IMG/VR virus record: IMGVR_UViG_3300025425_002043
Location: 1 to 23,447 of that record
Reading direction: 5' to 3' (one strand)
DNA length: 23,447 nt
From: a virus
Positions 1 through 6,611 of the stretch are shown piece by piece. The notes below the pieces were generated by a model, which searched no databases, had not been told where the DNA came from, and was given only the letters and a program-made list of their open reading frames with translations. Numbering within the stretch: the stretch's first letter is position 1; the number at the start of each line of letters is the position of its first letter. A program made the translations under genes and the position numbers.

Positions 1-408
1 GGACTCATTATCCTCCGTGAAGTGAGGATAAGCGTAGGCGTTCACTATGCGCCTGCTACGCCTCTCTCCTGCTGCGAAGGTCATGAGTCTTTTCATTCTC
101 GCCCCTACATAGGCTAATCCCTCTGATCCTGTTATGGTGGGTGGAGGGATCACGTCTACAGCTGTCATGGGGAAGTCCCCGCTGAACTGACTGGCTGTGC
201 CAGCGTCTACCCAGCACATGGGCATGCCGATGAAGCCCGGTTGACAGGGGATGACTCGGTGTGTTCTCACACGGAGATTGATACTGATCTCCGGATAGGG
301 GTGAGGTTCGCTTCTCGCCTTCCACTGTGAGGTGGTCAGCATCTCGTATCCTTCTTCCTTACACAGGGCTTCTACGTCCTGCTCAAGTTTGCTTGGTGGT
401 GTTCTCAT
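1..408 (-). CDS. Hypothetical protein, 3' end outside the window
   Basis: An open frame of 136 codons runs from an ATG at 408 to the window edge without a stop, so the C-terminus is missing. The start is supported by an ATGA overlap with the stop of the upstream DUF3307 gene (TGA at 405-407), the junction style used throughout this window. The visible product begins MRTPPSKLEQDVEALCKEEG and has a mixed soluble composition, with a Pro/Ile-rich middle (VIPPPTITG near residues 86-94) and a basic stretch (GERRSRR near 114-120). I do not recognise the family. Another frame of the same strand is open over 56-325, but it lacks the coupled start. Confidence 0.7.
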   Translation of the reverse strand, partial: MRTPPSKLEQDVEALCKEEGYEMLTTSQWKARSEPHPYPEISINLRVRTHRVIPCQPGFIGMPMCWVDAGTASQFSGDFPMTAVDVIPPPTITGSEGLAYVGARMKRLMTFAAGERRSRRIVNAYAYPHFTEDNES

Positions 409-851
409 AGTTCGAATATTGAGGGGCCGGTGAATAGCTTGACTCCGTAGTAGCTCACCAACAGGTGTATGCCGTTGTCCACGATCGTGTAGACCACGGC
501 GTAGAACCCTCCCTCGAGGGCCATGGTTCTCCCACTGGAGTGTCCGTTACTGTATCCCCTGAAGTGTCTTCCCTTTATCAGCCTCAGCCAGTGGTCTGCC
601 AACGAGTGACGATCCACCAGGTAGTGAGTGACGAAGATGAAGGCCCACCAAGGACCTACCAGGTCTAACTCGACCCAAGGGAAGGTAGTCAGCGTCACAG
701 CCGTGGCGTAGACCACGCAGTGCAGCGCACAATACCAACCGTTGGTCACACCGGGACGATACTTCACCTGAGCCCACTTCTTGGGTTGGAGAAGATAGTC
801 ACCGATGATGTGTCCCATCAACAGGGCTGCGAAGAATGATTCAGTCTCCAT
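405..851 (-). CDS. DUF3307-family membrane protein
   Basis: This encodes a 148-residue protein with several hydrophobic segments. The N-terminal motif GHIIGDYLLQPKKWA (residues 13-27) matches the H-x-x-x-D-x-x-LQ signature I associate with DUF3307, and a second conserved-looking motif, HYLVDRHSLADHW, lies mid-protein. DUF3307 proteins are small integral membrane proteins of unknown function found in bacteria and some phages. The His/Asp pairs inside hydrophobic segments are seen directly; any catalytic or metal-binding role would be inference. The ATG at 851 overlaps the last 11 bases of the upstream gene and has only a distant GGAG. The stop overlaps the next start by four bases. It probably acts in the host inner membrane. 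Confidence 0.75.
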   Translation of the reverse strand: METESFFAALLMGHIIGDYLLQPKKWAQVKYRPGVTNGWYCALHCVVYATAVTLTTFPWVELDLVGPWWAFIFVTHYLVDRHSLADHWLRLIKGRHFRGYSNGHSSGRTMALEGGFYAVVYTIVDNGIHLLVSYYGVKLFTGPSIFEL

Positions 852-1515
852 CTGCGCAGCCTGCTCCGGTTACTCCCCAGTTCTCCAGGAGATCGGCGTG
901 GCGGGTGATCATCTGGACGACCGTCTCCCAGTGCCAATCCAGCGATCCGAACTCATCCCGGATGTTATGCAGGATGAATTGCTCTTTGTAGTGGTAGTCC
1001 AGTTCATTCCAGTCCCGAGGGAGCGGCGCATCGAGGTAGCACATCACGCGCTCGCGCCGAGCACTCATTGCCTTGTATCCTTGGATGTCCGGGCCTACCT
1101 CCCTGTGGAGGATATCCGCCAAGTGATGGATCCGGTCGAGTATCGTACCAGATGACAGTTCCATGTAGGGCCACACTCTGTGCGCCTTCACGAAGTCCAA
1201 CCAGGCTTCCTCTGACAGCTTCTGCCAATCTTCGGGGAGTGCCTCGTTGAGATACTCCGTTGCCGCGATCTTGAGATACAGGAAATTGTTGATCTCCTCC
1301 CGTGGTTCGCCCATCTCTCGCTTCAGGTGCTGGGCATGCGCCTCGAGCACGTCAAAGATGTCTTTCGGCGCCCAGCCCTCGTAGGGACGGAACGCGTGCT
1401 TCTCCAGCCAGGTCTCCCGGGTAGAGTCGTGCATCTCGAACCAGTCGTCTGGTATCTCCTCGGTCAGGATAGGTCCCGACGCGAGCTTCAGGTATCGTAA
1501 GTCTGCTTTGTCCAT
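841..1515 (-). CDS. Unrecognised protein built from three tandem repeats
   Basis: This 224-residue protein consists of three imperfect modules of about 67 residues (roughly 4-69, 74-141, 147-214). Each has a short hydrophobic start, then [IL]P-x-DW (IPDDW, LPEDW, LPRDW), a Trp/Phe-containing helix ending near His or Asn, and a closing amphipathic helix with Ala-His or Ala-Asp (AHAQHLKREMG, HLADILHREVG, RHADLLENWG). Many Trp, His and acidic residues are shared. I know no family with this unit. I chose the ATG at 1515: the frame is open further upstream, but that part runs through a terminator hairpin (1542-1567). No Shine-Dalgarno precedes the ATG; the bases before it are ACTTTT. The stop overlaps the DUF3307 start by 11 bases. 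Confidence 0.75.
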   Translation of the reverse strand: MDKADLRYLKLASGPILTEEIPDDWFEMHDSTRETWLEKHAFRPYEGWAPKDIFDVLEAHAQHLKREMGEPREEINNFLYLKIAATEYLNEALPEDWQKLSEEAWLDFVKAHRVWPYMELSSGTILDRIHHLADILHREVGPDIQGYKAMSARRERVMCYLDAPLPRDWNELDYHYKEQFILHNIRDEFGSLDWHWETVVQMITRHADLLENWGVTGAGCADGD

Positions 1516-1536
1516 AAAAGTTATCGTGTGATACAA

Positions 1537-1567
1537 TAAAAGGGTGAGAGCCCGAAGACCCCCACCC
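1537..1567 (-). terminator. Rho-independent terminator with UUCG loop
   Basis: On the minus strand an 11-bp stem (GGGTGGGGGTC paired with GGCTCTCACCC, including several G-U pairs) closes on a TTCG tetraloop. A TTTTATT tract follows directly. The C(UUCG)G loop is a classic very stable tetraloop. It lies just after the stop of the gene at 1586-1996 and ends about 20 bases before the start at 1515. It therefore probably closes the long transcript from upstream. Confidence 0.8.
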
Positions 1568-1585
1568 TCCTTGTTTGTGCGTCGC

Positions 1586-1996
1586 TTACTCAGCAACTGG
1601 GGCGGCTTCCCGCTCAATCACCGCGCGACGTAGCATGTCGGCGGTAAACTTGTAGTCCTTCCCATCAACCAGACCTCTCGCCTGGAATGGATACTTCGGC
1701 GCTTTGACGTTGTAGCCGGTGAGCTGGAACTTCTGTCGACCCTGGCGGAATGTCCCCCACAGGTCTACAGCTTCCAACCCGGCCTCGTCACAGTAGAGTG
1801 AGAAGGCTTTGGACTCCGGGGTCGCCGGCCGACCGTCAGTTCCGACGTTGTTGATCTCGAGCGTCAGCTTGCCGGTGTGTCCGTAGCTGCCTCGACCAAA
1901 CTTGATGTCTACGCCCGCTTCTTCTCCTACTGCTTTCACAGCATCACGCAGGCCATTTTGGACCTGTCTCAGTTTTTCTTTGGTGATATCACTCAT
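1586..1996 (-). CDS. Small phage protein of unknown function
   Basis: This encodes a 136-residue soluble protein. The N-terminal helix (about 1-27, MSDITKEKLRQVQNGLRDAV) is followed by a Gly-rich beta-like segment, IKFGRGSYGHTGKLTLEI (31-48), and later aromatic-rich stretches (GYNVKAPKYPFQARG). The pattern of a helix followed by 'VDIKFGRGSY..TGKLTLEI' resembles a commonly seen phage hypothetical family, but I cannot name a function. The start ATG overlaps the upstream stop as ATGA (1993-1996). It is the last gene before the terminator at 1537-1567, so it ends the long operon. Confidence 0.7.
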   Translation of the reverse strand: MSDITKEKLRQVQNGLRDAVKAVGEEAGVDIKFGRGSYGHTGKLTLEINNVGTDGRPATPESKAFSLYCDEAGLEAVDLWGTFRQGRQKFQLTGYNVKAPKYPFQARGLVDGKDYKFTADMLRRAVIEREAAPVAE

Positions 1997-3186
1997 TGGG
2001 ATTTATCTTCTGTTTGCCGTCTTTCCATTTCGGAGCGCAGCAGCTCTCCTAAATCTTCAGAATCCCGCAGGTGTTGGAGGGCTGCAGTGCTTACTCCGTC
2101 TAGGATCCTTCGGGTTCTACCTGCGGTTTGCCCCGCAGGCTTCGGGGTAGGTTCGATGCCGTCCGCCACGCTTACACGCCTGCGGAAATCATCGCGCTCC
2201 TCTCGCTTGATCGCGATAGCCCGGTACATCAGCAGATCCAGCCGGGGGTAAGGTTCGGGCTCCCAGTCCAGGAGCTCCAGTCCGTCAACCAGCTTCACCA
2301 GCTGCCACTCAGGGTAGGCGATGAAGAAGTTGGCGAACGTCCGAGCGATGTCCCGGTAAGGGCCGTCTTCTCTGCGTGCGCCTTTATCCTCGACCGGCCC
2401 TGTCCTGCGGAGCCGCAGCCCCTCATCGAATCCCTTACGGAAATGATCACCGACACGGATACCCGAATGCTTGATCCAGTCATCCACTGAGGAGAACATC
2501 GGCAACTGTCCGATGCGCTTTCCCTCCTCATAACCGGAGGGGATGCGCTCGGGCTGCTGCACCTCACCACCCTTCCGAGCGAGCACAGCCGCATGAAAAC
2601 CTCGGCGATGATCTTGGGTGATGCTCGTTCCTTCAAGCGATAGGATGTCATTCAGCGTGCTCATCTCCCAGTGGTCCCGGCCCATCTTGTAGCCTTCACG
2701 ATACTCCTGCGAGTAATCAACGAAGGCGACGTCTACTGATCCGGGTACCGGGACATGCACGTGCTCGATCGGGATGCTGATCAACTCCTCTGGAGCCCCC
2801 ACCTCGTCGAGCGGTATCCCCTCTCCTAGGTGTGCGCTCCCCTGTATATCCAGGTGGTCGAGCAGCCCTGCCACCACGCCCTTCGACGGATGTGGGGGCT
2901 TTGCCGGCTCGCCTGGCCCAGAGAACTCACTGGGATGGAAGTCCTGCAGCGACTGGATTGCATGCATGAGCGCCTCGCGGCCCATCCCCTTGAGGATAGC
3001 CAGCGCAACCTCGATCGCGAAGTCCATCCTCCAAGCGAGAGCGCGAGAAACACCAGCACTCTCGTGGCTTGTTGTGATTCTTACCAAATCACCGAACACC
3101 TCAATTTCATTAGTTTCGGCTCCGAATACGTAAGTCGTCTTTCTTGACTTGAATCTTCCTGATATTGTTGTTCCGCTATCTTCCAT
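1993..3186 (-). CDS. Unrecognised protein with a duplicated Gly/aromatic module
   Basis: This 397-residue protein has a mixed alpha/beta N-terminal part (1-110), a Pro-rich linker (88-102), and a central region holding two copies of a roughly 46-residue module (162-207 and 219-263). The shared pattern is Y-x-EG-x-x-x-G, about ten residues, then [ND]D[IW]-[LI], G, and H-[FR]-R-[KR]-GF (for example DHRRGF and DHFRKGF), ending in basic residues. The C-terminal third is charged and helical, with many Arg and Glu. No catalytic motif is evident. The start at 3186 overlaps the upstream gene by 11 bases and has no clear Shine-Dalgarno. The duplication is seen directly; its role is unknown. Confidence 0.7.
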   Translation of the reverse strand: MEDSGTTISGRFKSRKTTYVFGAETNEIEVFGDLVRITTSHESAGVSRALAWRMDFAIEVALAILKGMGREALMHAIQSLQDFHPSEFSGPGEPAKPPHPSKGVVAGLLDHLDIQGSAHLGEGIPLDEVGAPEELISIPIEHVHVPVPGSVDVAFVDYSQEYREGYKMGRDHWEMSTLNDILSLEGTSITQDHRRGFHAAVLARKGGEVQQPERIPSGYEEGKRIGQLPMFSSVDDWIKHSGIRVGDHFRKGFDEGLRLRRTGPVEDKGARREDGPYRDIARTFANFFIAYPEWQLVKLVDGLELLDWEPEPYPRLDLLMYRAIAIKREERDDFRRRVSVADGIEPTPKPAGQTAGRTRRILDGVSTAALQHLRDSEDLGELLRSEMERRQTEDKSQ

Positions 3187-3574
3187 CGTTTTCTGTGAAA
3201 TGACTTACTTTAGTTGATACGAGTAACCTGCCTTTTGCAGCTCGTTCTGTGATAATACGTCCAAATGCTAAAAGCAGTTGAAGCTCGTCTTCAAAGACTC
3301 CTTCGAGAACTCCGTCCTCCCAGGCCACTTTGATCGAAACCTGACATAACCTAGCTACTGCCGCAACTATGCCGGGAATCTCATCCTCTTCGGGCCACTG
3401 CGACAACAGTGATTCGCAAAAGTCGCGGTGGCAGACTCGGCGCGCATCCGCCAAGATCTCATGCTGATTCTCAAAAGCCCACTGCACCGCCTGTAGGAAT
3501 GGTTCAGACCACGTGGGATCATCCGCATTCCGACAGACGGGCGTAAGCTCGAGGCTAACTACCTGACTCATCAT
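3176..3574 (-). CDS. Hypothetical protein
   Basis: This encodes a 132-residue mostly helical protein with three cysteines and a C-terminal basic segment (ITERAAKGRLLVSTKV). I do not recognise it. Two adjacent ATG codons (3574 and 3571) could both start it; AAGG lies immediately before the first, so the second has the better spacing. It overlaps the upstream MazG-like gene by 20 bases and the downstream gene by 11, so it is probably translated as part of the same message. Nothing in the sequence points to an activity. Confidence 0.65.
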   Translation of the reverse strand: MMSQVVSLELTPVCRNADDPTWSEPFLQAVQWAFENQHEILADARRVCHRDFCESLLSQWPEEDEIPGIVAAVARLCQVSIKVAWEDGVLEGVFEDELQLLLAFGRIITERAAKGRLLVSTKVSHFTENDGR

Positions 3575-4202
3575 CCTTGTCCCGGCGCGCAGTCGCGTCG
3601 TCGTCTGAGTAGGTGCCTTCCTTGTAACGGGCGGCCGCTCCAGTATCGAGCTTGTCCTCGTTGTGCTTCAACGAGTCCTCACGGTCGAAGAGCAGCGCCT
3701 GTCGGCTGCCTTCCAGGTAGAACTCGACATCGCCGTGCTCCTCTTGGTAGTTGTCAACATCGAGATCCTTGAACTCGAACATCTGCGCGTAGGATGCCTC
3801 AAGCATCTCACAGCCCTCACCCGTCACACCGACGGCCATGTGGAGGATGTACATGTCTGTCGGGGCGGTCCGATCGAAGAACGCCTCGGTTTCCGCGTCG
3901 AGCACGTCGACGGGTAGAAGGTCCTCCTTCTTCTCATAGACCCTTACGGCTCGCGCCAGGTCTCCGAGAGTCGTTTGGATGTCTGCCTGGGCCTTGGGGA
4001 GACGATCCTCCAGACCCTCCTTCGGCGGTTTGTTGTAGATGACCCGGCGCTTCACCTCATCGAGGATGATGCCTGCCAGGATCAAGAGCTTCACCGTGTG
4101 ACGGAGAAGGATCATTTTCTCGGTCGATAAAGAGCCGAGGATTGCAGAACCAGGCTTTGCAAGCCGGCTCACCATGTTTTTGTACCAATCTGGGTTTTCC
4201 AT
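3555..4202 (-). CDS. MazG-like nucleotide pyrophosphohydrolase, internally duplicated
   Basis: MazG-type enzymes hydrolyse (d)NTPs to monophosphates and pyrophosphate; phage versions are thought to adjust nucleotide or alarmone pools. In this 215-residue protein the C-terminal half carries the family signature: HMAVGVTGEGCEMLEA (121-136, E129-x-x-E132), then EEHGDVEFYLEG (154-165, E155-x-x-D158), then the phage-type tail HNEDKL, YKEGTYSDDDA and RRDK. The N-terminal half (about 1-60) looks like a second copy of the same start, with WYKNMVSRLAKPG, then a hydrophobic helix, DEVKRRVIYNKP. In it the acidic pair is replaced by hydrophobic residues (ILAGIIL). Phage MazG proteins I know of are much shorter. 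The ATG at 4202 follows ATTCTT with no Shine-Dalgarno. The frame is open upstream but offers no other ATG or GTG. Confidence 0.75.
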   Translation of the reverse strand: MENPDWYKNMVSRLAKPGSAILGSLSTEKMILLRHTVKLLILAGIILDEVKRRVIYNKPPKEGLEDRLPKAQADIQTTLGDLARAVRVYEKKEDLLPVDVLDAETEAFFDRTAPTDMYILHMAVGVTGEGCEMLEASYAQMFEFKDLDVDNYQEEHGDVEFYLEGSRQALLFDREDSLKHNEDKLDTGAAARYKEGTYSDDDATARRDKDDESGS

Positions 4203-4371
4203 AAGAATTTTGTAATCGATACCCCATCCAGCACGCAGAAGACAGGTTGCCTCGGTAGTGATACCGGAGCCCGCCTCGAGGGTTGGATGTGGTGAAGCAA
4301 CCGGGATTGCAGAGCGCTCCCAGGTTGCAGAAGTGTTGGTGCGTAATCTCTGTGATCATTTGATTTTCTGC
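4203..4371. other. Unassigned stretch between two genes, possible small ORFs
   Basis: This 169-base stretch is the second longest without a confident gene. On the minus strand all three frames are open for much of it. A 69-codon ORF (ATG at 4378, stop at 4169) has GAGG eight bases before its start and would overlap the MazG gene. A 100-codon ORF starts at 4359 and ends at 4057, overlapping MazG by 145 bases, with Cys-rich FCNLGALCNPGCF. The MazG frame itself is open back to a stop near 4358 but has no ATG. None is convincing. A degraded gene or a leader of the MazG message would also fit. Confidence 0.3.
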
Positions 4372-4461
4372 TCAGCATCTTCTGCACCTCGCAGACTTGT
4401 TTATGTAATCGCCAGTCTTCTTACAGGAGATCAAGTCGCCGGGTAATATGTCGTCGCTCAT
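4372..4461 (-). CDS. 29-residue Cys-containing microprotein
   Basis: A short ORF starts at an ATG at 4461 that overlaps the stop of the PP-loop gene as ATGA, and ends at 4372. It encodes 29 residues with cysteines at 13, 26 and 29, the last two as a terminal CRRC, in a basic context (KSARCRRC). The coupled start, the usual junction style here, is the main support. A C-x-x-C pair could bind a metal or be redox-active, but with three cysteines this is speculation. It directly follows a PAPS-reductase-like protein that itself has a conserved cysteine pair. Confidence 0.45.
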   Translation of the reverse strand: MSDDILPGDLISCKKTGDYINKSARCRRC

Positions 4462-5528
4462 TTCTTCGCTTTGTCCTTCGCTGCTTTGATCTCCATCAGC
4501 TTCTGGTAGCGCTCTCGCACTTCTTTACCGGTGGTGTATTTCACATCCCACCCGTAGAGGTGGCCGACTTTCCGCCGCATCGTTGCTAGCTTCTCCGTCT
4601 CTTCTTCCGTCGGGACGCAGTGAGGCCAGCCTCGTGTGAACTGCAGATGCTTCGGCAGCCATGCTTGGGCCTCTGTCCGCATTGTCTGCAGTTGCTTGGC
4701 ATTCTCCAGGCGTATAGCGCCGTCGGGTATCAGATCGATTCCCAGTGACGTGAGCCATCGACTGCCCTGAAACGCGAAGCCGCTCTTCAGCTCGAGATCA
4801 CACATCTCCGTGTAGATGGCCTGCGCTGCGGGATCTACCAAGCTGGCTCGCAGATCCGCCTCATTGGCGAGAATGCAGAACCGACACGATACGCGCGACG
4901 ACCCGAACCGGGAGTAGGCTTCATGAGCTGTCACACCTGAGTCCTTGATCGCGTCCCACACATCCTGGATAAGCCAGTGATGGATAGGACGCCAGTTCAG
5001 TGACCCGGGCGGTAGCTTCTTCTCGACCGAGACGATCGGTTGCTTGGCTCTCGCACTGCTCTCTTCGCCCCGTACGCCCGTGACGTTGATCATCGGTACG
5101 CGACCGAACCGCTTCTTGAGAGCCGACGTGATCGGGCCGACCTTCAGCTCCGACGTGCAGAACCTCATAGCGGGTGTAGACCACGGCAGCACGACGACCA
5201 CCGTCTCCATCTCGATGTAGCGCCTGATAGACGAAGCCCACCGGGCATTCCACCGATGCATCATGCCTCCGGCTCTCCTCGAGCAGGTGATCAGCTCCCA
5301 GCCGATCTTGTCTGCGATGCGCTGGCATGCTGGGTGGGAGTCTTCCCACTCTACGGATCCAAGATCGCTATGGATCAGGATCTTCGGTCCTTCGTAGTCC
5401 TTGAGCTCCTGGGACAACGCCCAGGCGACGGCGTGGCTGTCTTTTCCGCCGGAAATTCCGCAGCAAACTGGCGCCCTAGCATCAAGCAGGGCCTGAACTT
5501 CTGGTGTGTTATTTATTGATCGACTCAT
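4458..5528 (-). CDS. PAPS reductase / DndC-like PP-loop ATPase family protein
   Basis: This 356-residue protein has the N-type PP-loop SGGKDS (26-31), which binds ATP and adenylates or pyrophosphorylates a substrate. It also has IHSDLGSVEW (52-61), MRFCTSELKVGP (121-132), TGVRGEES (150-157), WRPIHHWLIQDVW (179-191) and a cysteine pair SCRFC (C215, C218). This order is typical of the phosphoadenosine-phosphosulfate reductase family, including DndC-type sulfur-transfer proteins. C124 with C215 and C218 could help hold an Fe-S cluster. The C-terminal 130 residues are long for a plain PAPS reductase. No dndB, dndD or sulfurtransferase gene is nearby, so the substrate is unknown; nucleic-acid modification or sulfur assimilation are possibilities. 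I chose ATG 5528; a TTG at 5540 would add four residues. Confidence 0.8.
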   Translation of the reverse strand: MSRSINNTPEVQALLDARAPVCCGISGGKDSHAVAWALSQELKDYEGPKILIHSDLGSVEWEDSHPACQRIADKIGWELITCSRRAGGMMHRWNARWASSIRRYIEMETVVVVLPWSTPAMRFCTSELKVGPITSALKKRFGRVPMINVTGVRGEESSARAKQPIVSVEKKLPPGSLNWRPIHHWLIQDVWDAIKDSGVTAHEAYSRFGSSRVSCRFCILANEADLRASLVDPAAQAIYTEMCDLELKSGFAFQGSRWLTSLGIDLIPDGAIRLENAKQLQTMRTEAQAWLPKHLQFTRGWPHCVPTEEETEKLATMRRKVGHLYGWDVKYTTGKEVRERYQKLMEIKAAKDKAKK

Positions 5529-5540
5529 AATTTGACACAA

Positions 5541-5933
5541 TTACTGCCCACTTTTTGTGTCAGATTCTCTCAGCCACATCCCTTTCCAGGAGTCGTCAAG
5601 GGCTGACATACTCAGTCGCGGACACTCCAGGATGTCAGTCCCGTCGATGTAGGTCACATCCACTCGCTGCCAGTGCAGATCGGTGAACAGCCGCCATAAC
5701 CAAATGCCTGCCTCGTCCGGCTCTTCCACTGCCTTCTCCTCCCAGTTAGGATGCCAGTCCACCTGCTTTCCAGCGGGATCTAGCATCACCTCACCTTTAG
5801 AGGCCTTGGCTCGTGCTCTAGCTTCGCTGCGCGTCATTCGCTGAGACTGCTTACCATCCGGGTATTCGACGCGCCACTCCTTAGGCTGTAGCCGCCTCTG
5901 TAGTCGCTTCCACCAGCTCAAGTTTCTCTTCAT
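5541..5933 (-). CDS. Hypothetical basic, Trp-rich protein
   Basis: This encodes 130 residues with a strongly basic N-terminal region (KRLQRRLQPKEWR, SEARARAKASKGE) and a Trp-rich second half. I do not recognise the family. The first ATG lies inside the upstream gene by 53 bases, an unusually long overlap here, so translation may start downstream. The next in-frame ATG begins MTRSEARARAKASKGE at codon 33. The basic N-terminus might bind nucleic acid, but that is inference from charge only. The stop lies just before the PP-loop gene. Confidence 0.6.
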   Translation of the reverse strand: MKRNLSWWKRLQRRLQPKEWRVEYPDGKQSQRMTRSEARARAKASKGEVMLDPAGKQVDWHPNWEEKAVEEPDEAGIWLWRLFTDLHWQRVDVTYIDGTDILECPRLSMSALDDSWKGMWLRESDTKSGQ

Positions 5934-6378
5934 AATAATCTTTATAATCCACGAACTTATGTGCGTAGCAGTGGCTGACTGCTGACTTTCTCAGCATTAG
6001 ATCTGCAATCTCCGCATCATCAGGCTTCCCCTTGTGAAAGGAGAAAAACTTCATGACGTGATATCGCAGAGCCGCTAATACTAAATCACCGACCGGATGG
6101 TTCTCGAGATGGCAGTTCTGCTTCCAATGATCGAACTGATACCAAGGCTTGATTCCATTCGGGTGGTTCGAGGGAAAGAGCATCAGCTGACAGAACAGCG
6201 TGTAGCCGTCCCGGTGATCCTTCGCCGGGACAAATTTCACCCAGACCGGGCCGAAATACGAGTTGATGATCCAGGTGTCTTCATTCTCATACTCCCATAT
6301 TGAAGCTTTCATGAACTTTCGCTCGGACATCCAGTTACGGAAGCCATCTTCTACGATTTTTCGATTCTTCTTATTCAT
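5881..6378 (-). CDS. Hypothetical protein
   Basis: This encodes a 165-residue soluble protein rich in Trp, His, Phe and Tyr. The middle region contains SYFGPVWVKFVPAKDHRDG followed by a His-rich part (FDHWKQNCHLENHP), and the last 20 residues are acidic and Ala/Thr-rich. No known motif is visible. The clustered His, Cys and Asp residues could bind metal but show no standard spacing. The ATG overlaps the upstream stop as ATGA (6375-6378), which supports the start. There is no Shine-Dalgarno, only GGAAAAATAG before the ATG. Confidence 0.65.
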   Translation of the reverse strand: MNKKNRKIVEDGFRNWMSERKFMKASIWEYENEDTWIINSYFGPVWVKFVPAKDHRDGYTLFCQLMLFPSNHPNGIKPWYQFDHWKQNCHLENHPVGDLVLAALRYHVMKFFSFHKGKPDDAEIADLMLRKSAVSHCYAHKFVDYKDYYEEKLELVEATTEAATA

Positions 6379-6611
6379 CTATTTTTCCGCCGGCTCTTGC
6401 GGGCCAGGGCTTTCTTACGTGTGCGCTTCTTGCGCTCTGCCTTCGTGATGGGCTTCCGAACTCCTTGTCGGCTTCTCGGATCTTTGGGATCGATCCATTC
6501 CAGCTTGAGTGCCTTCTCATTCCTAATAGTGATCGCATTCTCGTCTTTTAAAACGAGCTCAAATCCTATCTTGTAGGGCTCATCCTTTGTTCGCAAACCG
6601 TTGGGCGTCAT
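6375..6611 (-). CDS. Small protein with highly basic C-terminal tail
   Basis: This encodes 78 residues. The first 45 alternate charged and hydrophobic residues in a beta-like pattern (PYKIGFELVLKDENAITIRN). The last 25 are almost all Lys and Arg (TKAERKKRTRKKALARKSRR), resembling disordered nucleic-acid-binding tails. The start at 6611 lies 32 bases inside the upstream gene; no better start is evident and there is no Shine-Dalgarno. The stop overlaps the next ATG. RNA or DNA binding is a reasonable guess from the tail alone. Confidence 0.6.
   Translation of the reverse strand: MTPNGLRTKDEPYKIGFELVLKDENAITIRNEKALKLEWIDPKDPRSRQGVRKPITKAERKKRTRKKALARKSRRKNR

Noticed and set aside
56-325. Alternative minus-strand frame of 89 codons at the window edge
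   Set aside because: Another frame of the same strand starts with an ATGA-coupled ATG at 408 and stays open to the edge, with a more protein-like composition.
805-1155. Plus-strand open frame of 116 codons
   Set aside because: Antisense to the repeat protein whose three modules are clearly conserved; there is no independent promoter or ribosome site.
4458-5528. Phosphorothioation (Dnd) system
   Set aside because: Only a DndC-like PP-loop protein is visible; no DndA, DndB, DndD or DndE homologue is nearby, so calling a system would overreach.
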